Assembly: GCA_023266575.1 (NCBI GenBank)
Contig: JAHFPV010000008.1
Coordinates: 1-64,000 of the forward strand
Length of the DNA stretch: 64,000 nucleotides
Direction: 5' to 3'
From: Sphingobium sp.
Lineage (GTDB): Bacteria > Pseudomonadota > Alphaproteobacteria > Sphingomonadales > Sphingomonadaceae
In this document: piece after piece, positions 53,919-62,134 of the stretch
How the letters are laid out: every line of letters starts with the position of its first letter
How positions within the stretch are numbered: the stretch's first letter is position 1
Made by a program: the position numbers and the translations under genes
Notes under the pieces: model-generated
What the model was told of the DNA's origin: nothing
Seen by the model: only the letters and a program-made list of their open reading frames with translations
The model's database searches: none

Positions 53919-56540
53919 ATGATGAACAATTTACTCGCTGGTGGGCTGACCAAGGCTCTGCTGGCGACCACCGCACTTGCCGCCTTTACGGCACCGGCCT
54001 TCTCTCAGACGCCCGCCGCGGAGCCTGCGGTCGAAGCGGATGCCACCATCGTGGTTCTGGGCACGCGCCGCACGGACCGATCCGTAACGGACTCGGCCTC
54101 GCCGATCGACGTGATCGGGTCAGCAGAACTGGCAACCCAGCCCGCGGCCGACATGCTGGAAATCGTGAAGAACCTCGTTCCCAGCTTCAACGTCGCGCAG
54201 AACGCGATTTCCGACGCTTCCACCTTCGTTCGCGCGCCGTCTATCCGCGGTCTGGCGGGCGACATGGCGCTGGTCATGATCAACGGCAAGCGCTTCAACC
54301 GATCCGCGCTGGTGCAGGTCGCGGCCGGGGATCCGACCAACAATCTCTCGCAAGGCTCCGACATTTCGGTGTTGCCATCCATCGCCTTTGGCAACCTGCA
54401 AATCCTGCGTGAAGGTGCGACGGCGCAATATGGTTCGGACGCAATTGCCGGCGTGCTGAACTATACGCTGCGCGAGGACGAGGGGCTGGAAGTCAGCACG
54501 CGCTACGGACAATTCTATGACAATGGCGGCGACGGCACCTCCCGGCAGATCGCAGGCTATGCCGGCGTCAAGCTGGGCGACCGTGGGTTCATCTCGGTCG
54601 CGGGAGAATATAACAAGGACGACGGCACGATCCGCAACGCAACGCGGCCGAGCGCCGTGCTGTTCGCGCAGGCAAATCCGGGTCTGGCATCACAACTGCC
54701 CAACTATCCCGACCCGGTGCAAATTTTCGGCAATTCACCGGCTGAAGGATGGAAGGCTGCGGTCAACGCTCACTATAACGTGACCGATGCAACCCAACTC
54801 TATGCCTTTGGCAACTTCGCACATTCGAAGATTACGCAAAGCTTCAACTATCGTCCGCCCATCACCTATTCTGCGACCGATACGGCTGGCGTTGTGCGCG
54901 CGCAGACACGCAACACGGCGTTCAGCCACCCCATCTACCTGACCCCCTGTCCTGCAAACAGCCAGACCTGCGCTGCGGGCGGGTTCGTTAAGGACGGCAA
55001 CACCTTCTCCTTTTCGACATTGTATCCGGCAGGCTTCACGCCGCAGTTCGTCGGCGTGAAGGACCAGGCATTCGGTGTGTTGGGTATCAAGGGTGACCTG
55101 ATCGAGAACCTGACGTTCGACGTTTCGGGATCGCTCAGCCGCAACGAACTAGCCCTGTCCATGTTTGATTCGCTCAGCCCCTCCTATGGGCCGCTCTCGC
55201 AGACGGAATTTGAATTTGGTTCGTTGATCCAGAAAGAGACCAACCTGAACGCCGATTTCGTCTATTCCCTCGATGCTGGCCTCGCCAGCCCGGTCACCAT
55301 CGCGTTCGGCGGCGAATATCGCAAGGAAACCTATTCGGCCACCGAAGGCGACGAACAATCCTATGGCATCGGGCCTTATTCCAACCAGGCGCTGTATGTC
55401 GAAACGGCTCCGGGGGTATACACTCTGGATTCCACCGTCACCATGCCGCCGGGTGCGAGCGGCTATGGCGGCACCAGCCCGGATGCAGCCGACAGCTTTT
55501 CGCAGAATTCCTATGCCGGCTATCTCAGCGCAGAGGTCGACTTGACCGATACATTGTCGGTGGGTGCCGCTGGTCGCTATGAGCATTATAGCACATTCGG
55601 GTCAGCCACGGTCGGCAAGGTAAACGCGCTGTGGAAGATCACACCGACAGTCTCGGTACGCGGCACGATCGGCACCGGCTATCACGCGCCGTCGCCTGGC
55701 CAGAGCAACGTCCAGATTCTGACGACGGCCTTCACCAACGGTATTCAGGTGCAGACGGGCACCTATCCCGTCGGCAATCCGATTGCGCAATATTTCGGCG
55801 CAACGTCGCTGAAGCCGGAGAAGTCCACCAACTATGGTTTGGGCTTCGTGTTCAAGCCCATGCCGAACCTGACCGTGACAGTCGATGGCTATTGGATCAA
55901 GATCAAGGATCGCATCGGCACATCGCAGACCTATAGCGTCACAGCTGCGGACATCATTGCCCAGCCTGCTCTTGCGGCGGTAGGAGAAGGCGGTGATGTG
56001 AATTATCCCACGAGCGCCTATGATTCACGCACCGCCGGCATCGATTTTGTCAGTAGCTATCGGACAGGGTTAGGTGCAGGCTCGCTCAATCTGACACTTG
56101 CCTATAACTATAATGAGACCAAGGTAACGAAGTTCGATCCGGTCATCATCAGCGCCTCTCAGAAAAAGGATATTGAAGGCACGATTCCAAAGCATCGCGC
56201 CACTTTCACCGGCAACTATGCCATCGGCGATTTCACGTTTACGGCCCGCGAGAACTTCTACGGCTCGTTCATTCTGGAAGACGCTTTCCCTGGTCAGAAA
56301 TTCAGGTCCAAATTCACCACCGACCTGGAACTCAGCTACACGATTGCCAAGCACTATACGCTGGCGGTCGGTGCAACCAATTTGTTCAACACCTATCCGG
56401 ACAAAATCAAGGCGACAGCCGCCAACCCGATCTATGTCCTGACAAACAGCCTGTCCAATGGCCAAGTCTATCCCAACAGTGGTGGGCCTTTCGGTGCCAA
56501 TGGCGGCTTCTGGTACGCCCGTCTGAAGGTGAAAATCTGA
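53919..56540 (+). CDS. TonB-dependent receptor
   Basis: The 873-aa outer-membrane protein has a signal peptide (ALLATTALAAFTAPAFSQ) and a TonB-box region (TIVVLGTRRTDRS). The plug domain (SPIDVIGSAELATQPAADML, SIRGLAGDMALVMINGKRFN, LREGATAQYGSDAIAGVLNY) is followed by a 22-strand type barrel to the end. It takes up large ligands such as siderophores, cobalamin or carbohydrates with energy from TonB-ExbBD. No linked transport genes reveal the ligand. It is the largest single gene of the right half. Confidence 0.95.
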   Translation: MMNNLLAGGLTKALLATTALAAFTAPAFSQTPAAEPAVEADATIVVLGTRRTDRSVTDSASPIDVIGSAELATQPAADMLEIVKNLVPSFNVAQNAISDASTFVRAPSIRGLAGDMALVMINGKRFNRSALVQVAAGDPTNNLSQGSDISVLPSIAFGNLQILREGATAQYGSDAIAGVLNYTLREDEGLEVSTRYGQFYDNGGDGTSRQIAGYAGVKLGDRGFISVAGEYNKDDGTIRNATRPSAVLFAQANPGLASQLPNYPDPVQIFGNSPAEGWKAAVNAHYNVTDATQLYAFGNFAHSKITQSFNYRPPITYSATDTAGVVRAQTRNTAFSHPIYLTPCPANSQTCAAGGFVKDGNTFSFSTLYPAGFTPQFVGVKDQAFGVLGIKGDLIENLTFDVSGSLSRNELALSMFDSLSPSYGPLSQTEFEFGSLIQKETNLNADFVYSLDAGLASPVTIAFGGEYRKETYSATEGDEQSYGIGPYSNQALYVETAPGVYTLDSTVTMPPGASGYGGTSPDAADSFSQNSYAGYLSAEVDLTDTLSVGAAGRYEHYSTFGSATVGKVNALWKITPTVSVRGTIGTGYHAPSPGQSNVQILTTAFTNGIQVQTGTYPVGNPIAQYFGATSLKPEKSTNYGLGFVFKPMPNLTVTVDGYWIKIKDRIGTSQTYSVTAADIIAQPALAAVGEGGDVNYPTSAYDSRTAGIDFVSSYRTGLGAGSLNLTLAYNYNETKVTKFDPVIISASQKKDIEGTIPKHRATFTGNYAIGDFTFTARENFYGSFILEDAFPGQKFRSKFTTDLELSYTIAKHYTLAVGATNLFNTYPDKIKATAANPIYVLTNSLSNGQVYPNSGGPFGANGGFWYARLKVKI

Positions 56541-56561
56541 CAGCCAGCGTAACGCAAAAAG

Positions 56562-56591
56562 AAATCGGGCGCCTTTCGGCGCCCGATTTTT
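56562..56591 (+). terminator. Bidirectional terminator between the receptor and rplS
   Basis: The stem AAATCGGGCGCC/GGCGCCCGATTT has a TTTC loop, with A-tract on the left and T-tract on the right. It serves the receptor on + and rplS on -. Confidence 0.9.
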
Positions 56592-56648
56592 ATGTCTCGT
56601 CGCGAAGTGGCGAAGAAGACGCTCGCAGCGCCTTCAACATCCAGCCCT

Positions 56649-57017
56649 TCAACCCTCGGTGCGCACGTCGCGGCGTTCGGCGATGCGCGCGCGCTTGCCG
56701 GTGCGGCCGCGCAGATAATAGAGCTTCGCACGACGCACAACGCCACGGCGGACGACGACGATCGAATCGAGGTTGGGCGAATAGAGCGGGAATACGCGCT
56801 CCACGCCTTCGCCGAACGAAATCTTGCGGACGGTGAAGTTGCTGCCCATGCCCTTGTTCGAACGCGCGATGCACACGCCTTCGTAATTCTGGACGCGGCT
56901 GCGTTCGCCTTCGACCACCTTCACGCCGACGCGCAGCGTGTCGCCGGGGCGGAAATCGGGAATGTCCTTGGCGAGGGCGGCAATGCTTTCCGCCTCGATC
57001 TGCTGGAGGATGTTCAT
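56649..57017 (-). CDS. rplS: 50S ribosomal protein L19
   Basis: The 122-aa L19 starts [13 protein letters not shown] and contains [36 protein letters not shown] and [20 protein letters not shown]. Last gene of the rpsP-rimM-trmD-rplS block, 6 bp after trmD. Confidence 0.97.
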   Translation of the reverse strand: MNILQQIEAESIAALAKDIPDFRPGDTLRVGVKVVEGERSRVQNYEGVCIARSNKGMGSNFTVRKISFGEGVERVFPLYSPNLDSIVVVRRGVVRRAKLYYLRGRTGKRARIAERRDVRTEG

Positions 57018-57023
57018 GAAACG

Positions 57024-57761
57024 TCAGTCCTTCAAGTCGCGTTGCGCGCCAGAGGGCGACTGGACCCGAACGCCGATGTGACGTTCCCAAAGGTCCGGCC
57101 GCCGTGACCGTGTATCAACCTCCGCCTGCTGTTTCCGCCAGGCAGCGATCTTCGCATGATCCCCCGATCGCAACACTTGCGGGATCGTGCGCCCCTCCCA
57201 TTCAACCGGTCGGGTATAGTGCGGATATTCGAGCAGCCCCGTTTCAAAGGACTCCTCCACCCCGCTGGAAGCCGCGCCCATTACACCGGGAAGCAGCCGG
57301 ACGCAAGCATCCAGCAGCATCAAAGCGCCCATTTCCCCGCCCGACAGGATGATGTCGCCCATGCTGACCTGCTCGATCGGCCGGGCGTCGAAAATCCGTT
57401 CGTCAAATCCCTCAAATCGCCCGCACAAGATGGTCGCGCCCGGACCGTCCGCCAGTGCGCGGATGCGGGCCTGGGTGATCGGCGCGCCGCGCGGGGTCAT
57501 GGCGATGACCGGCAGGTCGGGCCGCTGTTCCAGCGCATGATCGACCGCCCGCGCCAATATGTCGGCGCGCAACACCATGCCCGCGCCGCCACCCGCCGGG
57601 GTATCGTCAACCGTGCGGTGCTTGTCGGTCGCGAAATCGCGCATCTGGATCGGCGCGCAGGACCAGCGCCCGTCCGCCAGCGCCCGCCCCGCCAGCGATA
57701 CGCCCAATGGCCCCGGAAACATCTCCGGGTAGAGCGTCAATATCTGCGCGGCAAAGCTCAT
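57024..57761 (-). CDS. trmD: tRNA (guanine37-N1)-methyltransferase
   Basis: The 245-aa knotted SPOUT enzyme methylates G37 next to the anticodon. Family blocks: [16 protein letters not shown], the [14 protein letters not shown] loop, [11 protein letters not shown] and [15 protein letters not shown]. The start at 57761 overlaps the upstream small membrane gene by 4 bp. The gene follows rimM only after a vapBC module and that small gene. Confidence 0.96.
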   Translation of the reverse strand: MSFAAQILTLYPEMFPGPLGVSLAGRALADGRWSCAPIQMRDFATDKHRTVDDTPAGGGAGMVLRADILARAVDHALEQRPDLPVIAMTPRGAPITQARIRALADGPGATILCGRFEGFDERIFDARPIEQVSMGDIILSGGEMGALMLLDACVRLLPGVMGAASSGVEESFETGLLEYPHYTRPVEWEGRTIPQVLRSGDHAKIAAWRKQQAEVDTRSRRPDLWERHIGVRVQSPSGAQRDLKD

Positions 57762-58030
57762 CGCCGCCGCGCGCGCAGCCAGGCCGCCGACACACCGCCC
57801 GCCAGGCACAGCGCACCACAGGCGAGCAGTGCCAGCCCGATAGCGCGCAGCAGGTCGGCAAAGGGCCGCTCAGGATGAATGAGGCCGGGCAGCAGCACCA
57901 GCAACGGCACCGGACACACCAGCGCCACCGCCGCGGCGATCTTGACGCGACGCGACCAGCCAAGGCCAAACAGCCGCCAGCCAGCAGCCAGCATCGCAAG
58001 AAGATAGAGAGCGGTAAGGATCTGTGCCAT
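57758..58030 (-). CDS. Small membrane protein upstream of trmD
   Basis: The 90-aa protein has three hydrophobic helices ([58 protein letters not shown]). It is coupled to trmD by a 4-bp overlap. No family recognised. Its conserved-looking spacing suggests that it is a real operon member. Confidence 0.6.
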   Translation of the reverse strand: MAQILTALYLLAMLAAGWRLFGLGWSRRVKIAAAVALVCPVPLLVLLPGLIHPERPFADLLRAIGLALLACGALCLAGGVSAAWLRARRR

Positions 58031-58086
58031 GATTGCCGCTTAGGCGATGGAGGCGGCATCGTCCAGTTCCCGGCGGGCGGCAAGCG

Positions 58087-58461
58087 TCAGCGCGTCCAGT
58101 CCTCGACTTGCAAACCGGGTATGTCGGCGAAGTCGGCTTCGTTGCGGGTCACCAGCGCCACGTCCAGAGATAGGGCATGGGCCGCGATCAGACGGTCGAA
58201 ACTGCCGCGCCGAAAGGGAAGCGCTGCATAAGCCTGCGCCGCCGCCTCATCGAAGGGAAGGATGGCGATCTCCGCGACAAAGGCCGCCAGCGCTTCGGGT
58301 GGCGGCGGTTTGCCCCGCACCGTGCCGTAGGCCAGTTCGGCATAGGTGATCGACGATATGAACAGGCTGCCCGCCGCCTGCTCCGCCATTCTGGCAATCA
58401 GCGACGGATAGATGCCGGTAAAGGCATAGATGCAGCTATTGGTATCCAGCAGCCGCATCAT
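58087..58461 (-). CDS. vapC: VapC-type PIN-domain toxin
   Basis: The 124-aa PIN endoribonuclease has its acidic metal ligands: D6 in RLLDTNSCIYAF, E42 in SSITYAELAYG, and the C-terminal Asp of RRGSFDRLIAAHAL and of NEADFADIPGL. VapC toxins cut tRNA or rRNA. It overlaps vapB by 4 bp. All key residues are present, so it is probably active. Confidence 0.92.
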   Translation of the reverse strand: MMRLLDTNSCIYAFTGIYPSLIARMAEQAAGSLFISSITYAELAYGTVRGKPPPPEALAAFVAEIAILPFDEAAAQAYAALPFRRGSFDRLIAAHALSLDVALVTRNEADFADIPGLQVEDWTR

Positions 58462-58727
58462 GCCCCGGACGCATCACGACCCAGCAGGTGCCAATCGCGA
58501 GGGGAATCATCAAAATCCTCGCGCGGCAGAGGTTCCAGCCACGGCGCCTTGCCCGCGAATTTGCTGACGTCGATCTTGCGATCATTCTGGGCCGGCTCGA
58601 AGGTGAAGCGGCCATGATCCTCGCGCAGCGTCATTTCCGCGCCTTCCTTGAGGCCAAGAGCCTTGGGCAGGCGCAAGGCCAGGCTGTTGCCCGACTTGAA
58701 AATCTTGGCCTTATACTCTTCGCTCAT
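58458..58727 (-). CDS. vapB: VapB-type antitoxin
   Basis: The 89-aa protein has a SpoVT/AbrB swapped-hairpin N-terminus (AKIFKSGNSLALRLPKALGL). The C-terminal tail is acidic and aromatic (PREDFDDSPRDWHLLG) and would wrap the VapC active site. GGAGG precedes the start at 58727. It represses its own promoter at the inverted repeat upstream. Confidence 0.9.
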   Translation of the reverse strand: MSEEYKAKIFKSGNSLALRLPKALGLKEGAEMTLREDHGRFTFEPAQNDRKIDVSKFAGKAPWLEPLPREDFDDSPRDWHLLGRDASGA

Positions 58728-58738
58728 CGTGGACCTCC

Positions 58739-58759
58739 GTATATACAGGACGTATATAC
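58739..58759. promoter_or_regulatory. vapBC operator-promoter
   Basis: GTATATAC occurs twice, five bases apart, just before vapB. Each copy is itself self-complementary. The last base is the first base of the rimM stop codon (CTA on +), so the operator abuts rimM. Confidence 0.65.
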
Positions 58760-59253
58760 TATTCCACGAACGCCGCGTCAATCACCGCCCGCTCCGCGTC
58801 CAGCGTGACCGCGTGCATGGGTGCCATGAAACGTTTGCCGGGCTTGCCGTCCACCGACGGCCGCTGGACCTCGATAATGTCGCCAGCGCCGAAATTCTCG
58901 ATGGCGATGATCTCGCCCAGCGCTTCGCCGTCGCTCGACAGGCAAAGCAGGCCGATGACGTCCGCATGATAATATTCGCCCTCGCCCAGTGGCGGCAGGG
59001 CGGAGCGCGGGACGGTCAGCGCCGTGCCGCGCATGGCTTCGGCCGCGCTGCGATCGCCGATTTCGGCGAAGCGCGCGACCGCACCATTGGAACCGGGGCG
59101 CAGCGACTTCAATGTCAGCCTGCGCCCGCCCGCATCGAAACTGCCATAGGCTTTGAGGCTTTCGACCCCTTCGCCAAACAGTTTCAGGCGGACTTCGCCC
59201 GCCACCCCATGCGCACCGATAATCGCGGCGAGAGTGACGGGCTTGTCGGTCAA
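58759..59253 (-). CDS. rimM: Ribosome maturation factor RimM
   Basis: The 164-aa protein binds S19 during 30S head assembly. N-terminal RimM domain: LAAIIGAHGVAGEVRLKLFG; PRC-barrel C-terminal half: EYYHADVIGLLCLSSDGEAL, GAGDIIEVQRP and KRFMAPMHAVTLD. It follows rpsP by 5 bp. The operon continuation to trmD is split by vapBC. Confidence 0.95.
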   Translation of the reverse strand: MTDKPVTLAAIIGAHGVAGEVRLKLFGEGVESLKAYGSFDAGGRRLTLKSLRPGSNGAVARFAEIGDRSAAEAMRGTALTVPRSALPPLGEGEYYHADVIGLLCLSSDGEALGEIIAIENFGAGDIIEVQRPSVDGKPGKRFMAPMHAVTLDAERAVIDAAFVE

Positions 59254-59258
59254 GAGGA

Positions 59259-59723
59259 TCAGCCCTCAGCCTGTTCGGCAGCCGCTTCTTCAGCAGGCGC
59301 TTCGGCAGCAGGAGCCTCTTCAACGGCAGGCGCTTCGACAGGAGCCTTGGCGGCTTCCTCGGCAGCGATGCGGGCTTCTTCGGCCTCGGCCAGCTTGGTC
59401 GCACGATCTTCGGCGCGATCCTTGGCCTTCTGGCCCGGCACACCCTTGTTCGGGTTGTTGCGCACGATCCGCTCCTTCACGCCAGCGGCGTCGAGAAAAC
59501 GGGCGACGCGATCGGTCGGCTGCGCGCCGGCGGCAACCCAATGCTTGGCGCGTTCCACGTCCAGAACGACGCGCTTTTCGTCACCCTTGGGCAGGACGGG
59601 GTTGTAGCTGCCGATGCGCTCGATGAACTTGCCATCACGCGGCGCGCGGCTGTCGGCCACGACGATGCGATAATAGGGGCGCTTCTTGGAACCACCGCGC
59701 GAGAGACGAATGGACGTTGCCAT
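59259..59723 (-). CDS. rpsP: 30S ribosomal protein S16 with a long Ala/Glu-rich tail
   Basis: The 154-aa S16 has a normal core of about 85 residues ([49 protein letters not shown]). About 60 extra C-terminal residues follow: a charged helix ([20 protein letters not shown]) and repeats of [16 protein letters not shown] type. The tail is acidic, unlike the basic core. The start at 59723 is preferred over the ORF's upstream ATGs, which lie in a repeat. Confidence 0.95.
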   Translation of the reverse strand: MATSIRLSRGGSKKRPYYRIVVADSRAPRDGKFIERIGSYNPVLPKGDEKRVVLDVERAKHWVAAGAQPTDRVARFLDAAGVKERIVRNNPNKGVPGQKAKDRAEDRATKLAEAEEARIAAEEAAKAPVEAPAVEEAPAAEAPAEEAAAEQAEG

Positions 59724-59768
59724 GGGACTTACCTTTCTGACGTAAACTACGAATATATTTATATTAAT

Positions 59769-59851
59769 CGTCATGCCGGACTTGATCCGGCATCCAGAGC
59801 GGCTGGTCATTCCCATCCGACACTGGAGTCCGGCATCCGCCGGAATGACGG
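59769..59851. repeat. Palindromic intergenic repeat, family B
   Basis: It begins CGTCATGCCGGACTTGATCC and ends GCATCCGCCGGAATGACGG. Related to 46245-46341 and 46843-46936. It lies between ffh and rpsP and reaches the ffh stop. Confidence 0.72.
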
Positions 59852-59852
59852 G

Positions 59853-61325
59853 CTACTTCTTCATGAAATTCTGAAAACCAGGGGGTAGTTTGGGCATGTT
59901 ACCGCCCAGTCCGCCAAGGCCGCCCAGCCCCGACAGGTCGGGCGGGCCACCGGCCCCGCTATCGGGACCACCCAATCCGCCCATGCCACCACCGGTGAAC
60001 ATCTTGGCCAGCCCTTTGAGGCCACCCATTTTGCGGATCTTCTTCATCGCGCCTTCCATTTCCTGATGCATTTTCAGGAGCCGGTTGACTTCCTGCACCG
60101 TGGTGCCGGAGCCTTTGGCGATGCGGATCTTGCGCTTGGCGTTGATGAGCGCGGGGCGTTCCCGCTCCTTGGGCGTCATCGATCCGATCATCGCGTCGAG
60201 ATGGATCAGCGTCTTGTCGTTCGCGCCGCTATTGGCCATCGCCGCCTGCGCTTTTTTCAGGCCAGGGATCATCCCCGCCAGCGCGCCCAGCCCGCCCATG
60301 CGGCGCATCTGGCCCAGCTGCGCGCGCAGGTCGTTCATGTCGAACTGACCCTTGGCCATTTTCTTGGCCAGCTTGTCAGCTTCGTCCGCGTCGATGCTCT
60401 CGGCGGCACGCTCGACCAGCGACACGACATCGCCCATGCCCAATATGCGCTGCGCCACGCGCTGCGGGTGGAACACCTCGATCGCGTCGAGCTTTTCGCC
60501 GGTGCCCGCAAATTTGATCGGGCGACCCGTGACCGCCCGCATCGACAGCGCCGCACCGCCGCGCGCATCGCCGTCCATGCGGGTCAGCACCACGCCCGTC
60601 AGCGGCACCTGCGCCGTGAAGCTCTGCGCGACATTGACCGCGTCCTGACCCGTCAGCGAATCGACCACCAGCAGGATTTCGGCAGGCGTAGCGACATCGG
60701 CCACCGCCTTCATCTCGTCCATCAGCGCCTGATCGACATGCAGACGCCCGGCGGTGTCGAGCATCACCACGTCGAAGCCCTGGAGCTTGGCCGACTGGAG
60801 CGCGCGGCGGGCAATATCGACCGGCTGCTGCCCGGCGATGATCGGCAGGGTGGCGACATCGCACTGGGTGCCGAGCACGGCGAGCTGTTCCTGCGCGGCG
60901 GGGCGCTGGACGTCGAGCGACGCCATCAGCACCTTCTTGCGGTCTTTTTCCTTCAGCCGCTTGGCGATCTTGGCGGTCGTGGTCGTCTTGCCCGACCCCT
61001 GAAGCCCGACCATCATGATGACGGCGGGCGGGGTCACGTCTATCATCAGGTCCGATGTGTCGGAACCCAGCGTTTCGGTGAGCGTGTCGGAGACGATCTT
61101 GACGACCATCTGCCCCGGTGTAACCGATCGCAGAACGTCGCTGCCCACCGCGCGCTCGGTCGCCTGATCGACGAACTGGCGCACGACGGAGAGGGCGACG
61201 TCGGCTTCGAGCAGCGCGATTCGCACCTCGCGCATCGCGGCGCGGACATCGTCCTCCGTGAGCGCACCACGCCCCCGCAGCTTGTCGAATACCCCACCCA
61301 GACGATCGCTCAGCGAATCGAACAT
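59853..61325 (-). CDS. ffh: Signal recognition particle protein Ffh
   Basis: The 490-aa SRP GTPase has an N domain, then G motifs MMVGLQGSGKTTTTAKIA, DTAGRLHVDQALMDE and TRMDGDARGGAAL. The Met-rich M domain (MGQMRRMGGLGALAGMIPGL, LLKMHQEMEGAMKKI) binds 4.5S RNA and signal sequences. The C-terminus is Gly-rich. Three start codons stand in tandem (GTG, ATG, ATG); GAGG spacing favours 61325. It is upstream of rpsP on the same strand. Confidence 0.97.
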   Translation of the reverse strand: MFDSLSDRLGGVFDKLRGRGALTEDDVRAAMREVRIALLEADVALSVVRQFVDQATERAVGSDVLRSVTPGQMVVKIVSDTLTETLGSDTSDLMIDVTPPAVIMMVGLQGSGKTTTTAKIAKRLKEKDRKKVLMASLDVQRPAAQEQLAVLGTQCDVATLPIIAGQQPVDIARRALQSAKLQGFDVVMLDTAGRLHVDQALMDEMKAVADVATPAEILLVVDSLTGQDAVNVAQSFTAQVPLTGVVLTRMDGDARGGAALSMRAVTGRPIKFAGTGEKLDAIEVFHPQRVAQRILGMGDVVSLVERAAESIDADEADKLAKKMAKGQFDMNDLRAQLGQMRRMGGLGALAGMIPGLKKAQAAMANSGANDKTLIHLDAMIGSMTPKERERPALINAKRKIRIAKGSGTTVQEVNRLLKMHQEMEGAMKKIRKMGGLKGLAKMFTGGGMGGLGGPDSGAGGPPDLSGLGGLGGLGGNMPKLPPGFQNFMKK

Positions 61326-61543
61326 CATCACCTCAATTGGCCCAAGGGCCTGAAAATCCTTGCATTCCCATCAAACGACAAAATCGCCGGTGGGCGAAAC
61401 CTCGCCAACCAGCGTCCATACAAAGCGCCTGATGCTTGTCCCTTTGCAGGGTGCGCGCTCAATGGATATGTCAGGGACCGAACGGCAAACCGCCCGATTG
61501 CAGACGCGCCCCTAGCGGAAAGCCCGCCGCCGCGCAAGCAAAG

Positions 61544-61798
61544 CTACAGCTTGGCGGCTCGGAGTATTGCGTTGATCCGCGTCTGCCACCCCGGCCCGGT
61601 CGCGCGGAAGCGTGCCAGCACATCCTTGTCGATCCGCAGCGCGACTTGCTCCTTGTTGGAGCCGCGCGGGCGACCGCCTGCTTTAGAAAAGGCTGCGCGG
61701 ATATGCGCAGGAGCCTGATCAAATGGCACGGCGCGTGCGAAATCCTCGTCGGTCCATTCAGGGTTTTCGTCATCGAATATGATCGAGGTATCAGACAT
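61544..61798 (-). CDS. brnA: BrnA-type antitoxin
   Basis: The 84-aa protein shows the BrnA pattern: NPEWTDEDFARAVPFDQ, then GRPRGSNKEQVALRIDKDVLARFRATGPGWQTRINAILR, a ribbon-helix-helix-like DNA-binding end. It overlaps brnT by 8 bp. It neutralises BrnT and should repress the pair. Confidence 0.92.
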   Translation of the reverse strand: MSDTSIIFDDENPEWTDEDFARAVPFDQAPAHIRAAFSKAGGRPRGSNKEQVALRIDKDVLARFRATGPGWQTRINAILRAAKL

Positions 61799-62039
61799 AG
61801 CGTTTCATCTCCTTGGCGCGCGCTCGACGCAGACTGATGACGCGCACCTTTCCATCACGCGCGGTGCCGGCCACGCAATACGCTTCACCGTCAATCAAGC
61901 CAGAGAGACGAAACCGCGGCTCGATAAAGCGATCATCGTCCACATAGGCAAGCAAATGGAGATCGGTCGCGCGCGACAGGGATATGCCGTGCTTGTCAAT
62001 ATTGACGGCATCTTTCGCAGGATCGAACTCGATTTCCAC
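61791..62039 (-). CDS. brnT: BrnT-type ribonuclease toxin
   Basis: The 82-aa BrnT has IEFDPAKDAVNIDKHGISL, the YVDDDRFIEPRFRLSG strand region and the conserved end VRVISLRRARAKEMKRY. It is a RelE-fold mRNA interferase. It is encoded before its antitoxin, as is usual for brnTA. A TGTATATACA palindrome (62049-62058) lies 10 bp upstream and may be the operator. Confidence 0.92.
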   Translation of the reverse strand: MEIEFDPAKDAVNIDKHGISLSRATDLHLLAYVDDDRFIEPRFRLSGLIDGEAYCVAGTARDGKVRVISLRRARAKEMKRYV

Positions 62040-62048
62040 CTGCGTTTA

Positions 62049-62058
62049 TGTATATACA
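62049..62058. promoter_or_regulatory. Possible brnTA operator
   Basis: TGTATATACA is a perfect 10-bp palindrome 10 bp before brnT. It contains the GTATATAC octamer that also makes up the vapBC operator. Confidence 0.4.
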
Positions 62059-62134
62059 AAAACATCGTTCGTCAATCTCAACTCTTGCCAGTCCCGCAGC
62101 TTTCGGCATGGTGGCGCGACAATCAGGGGAGCCG

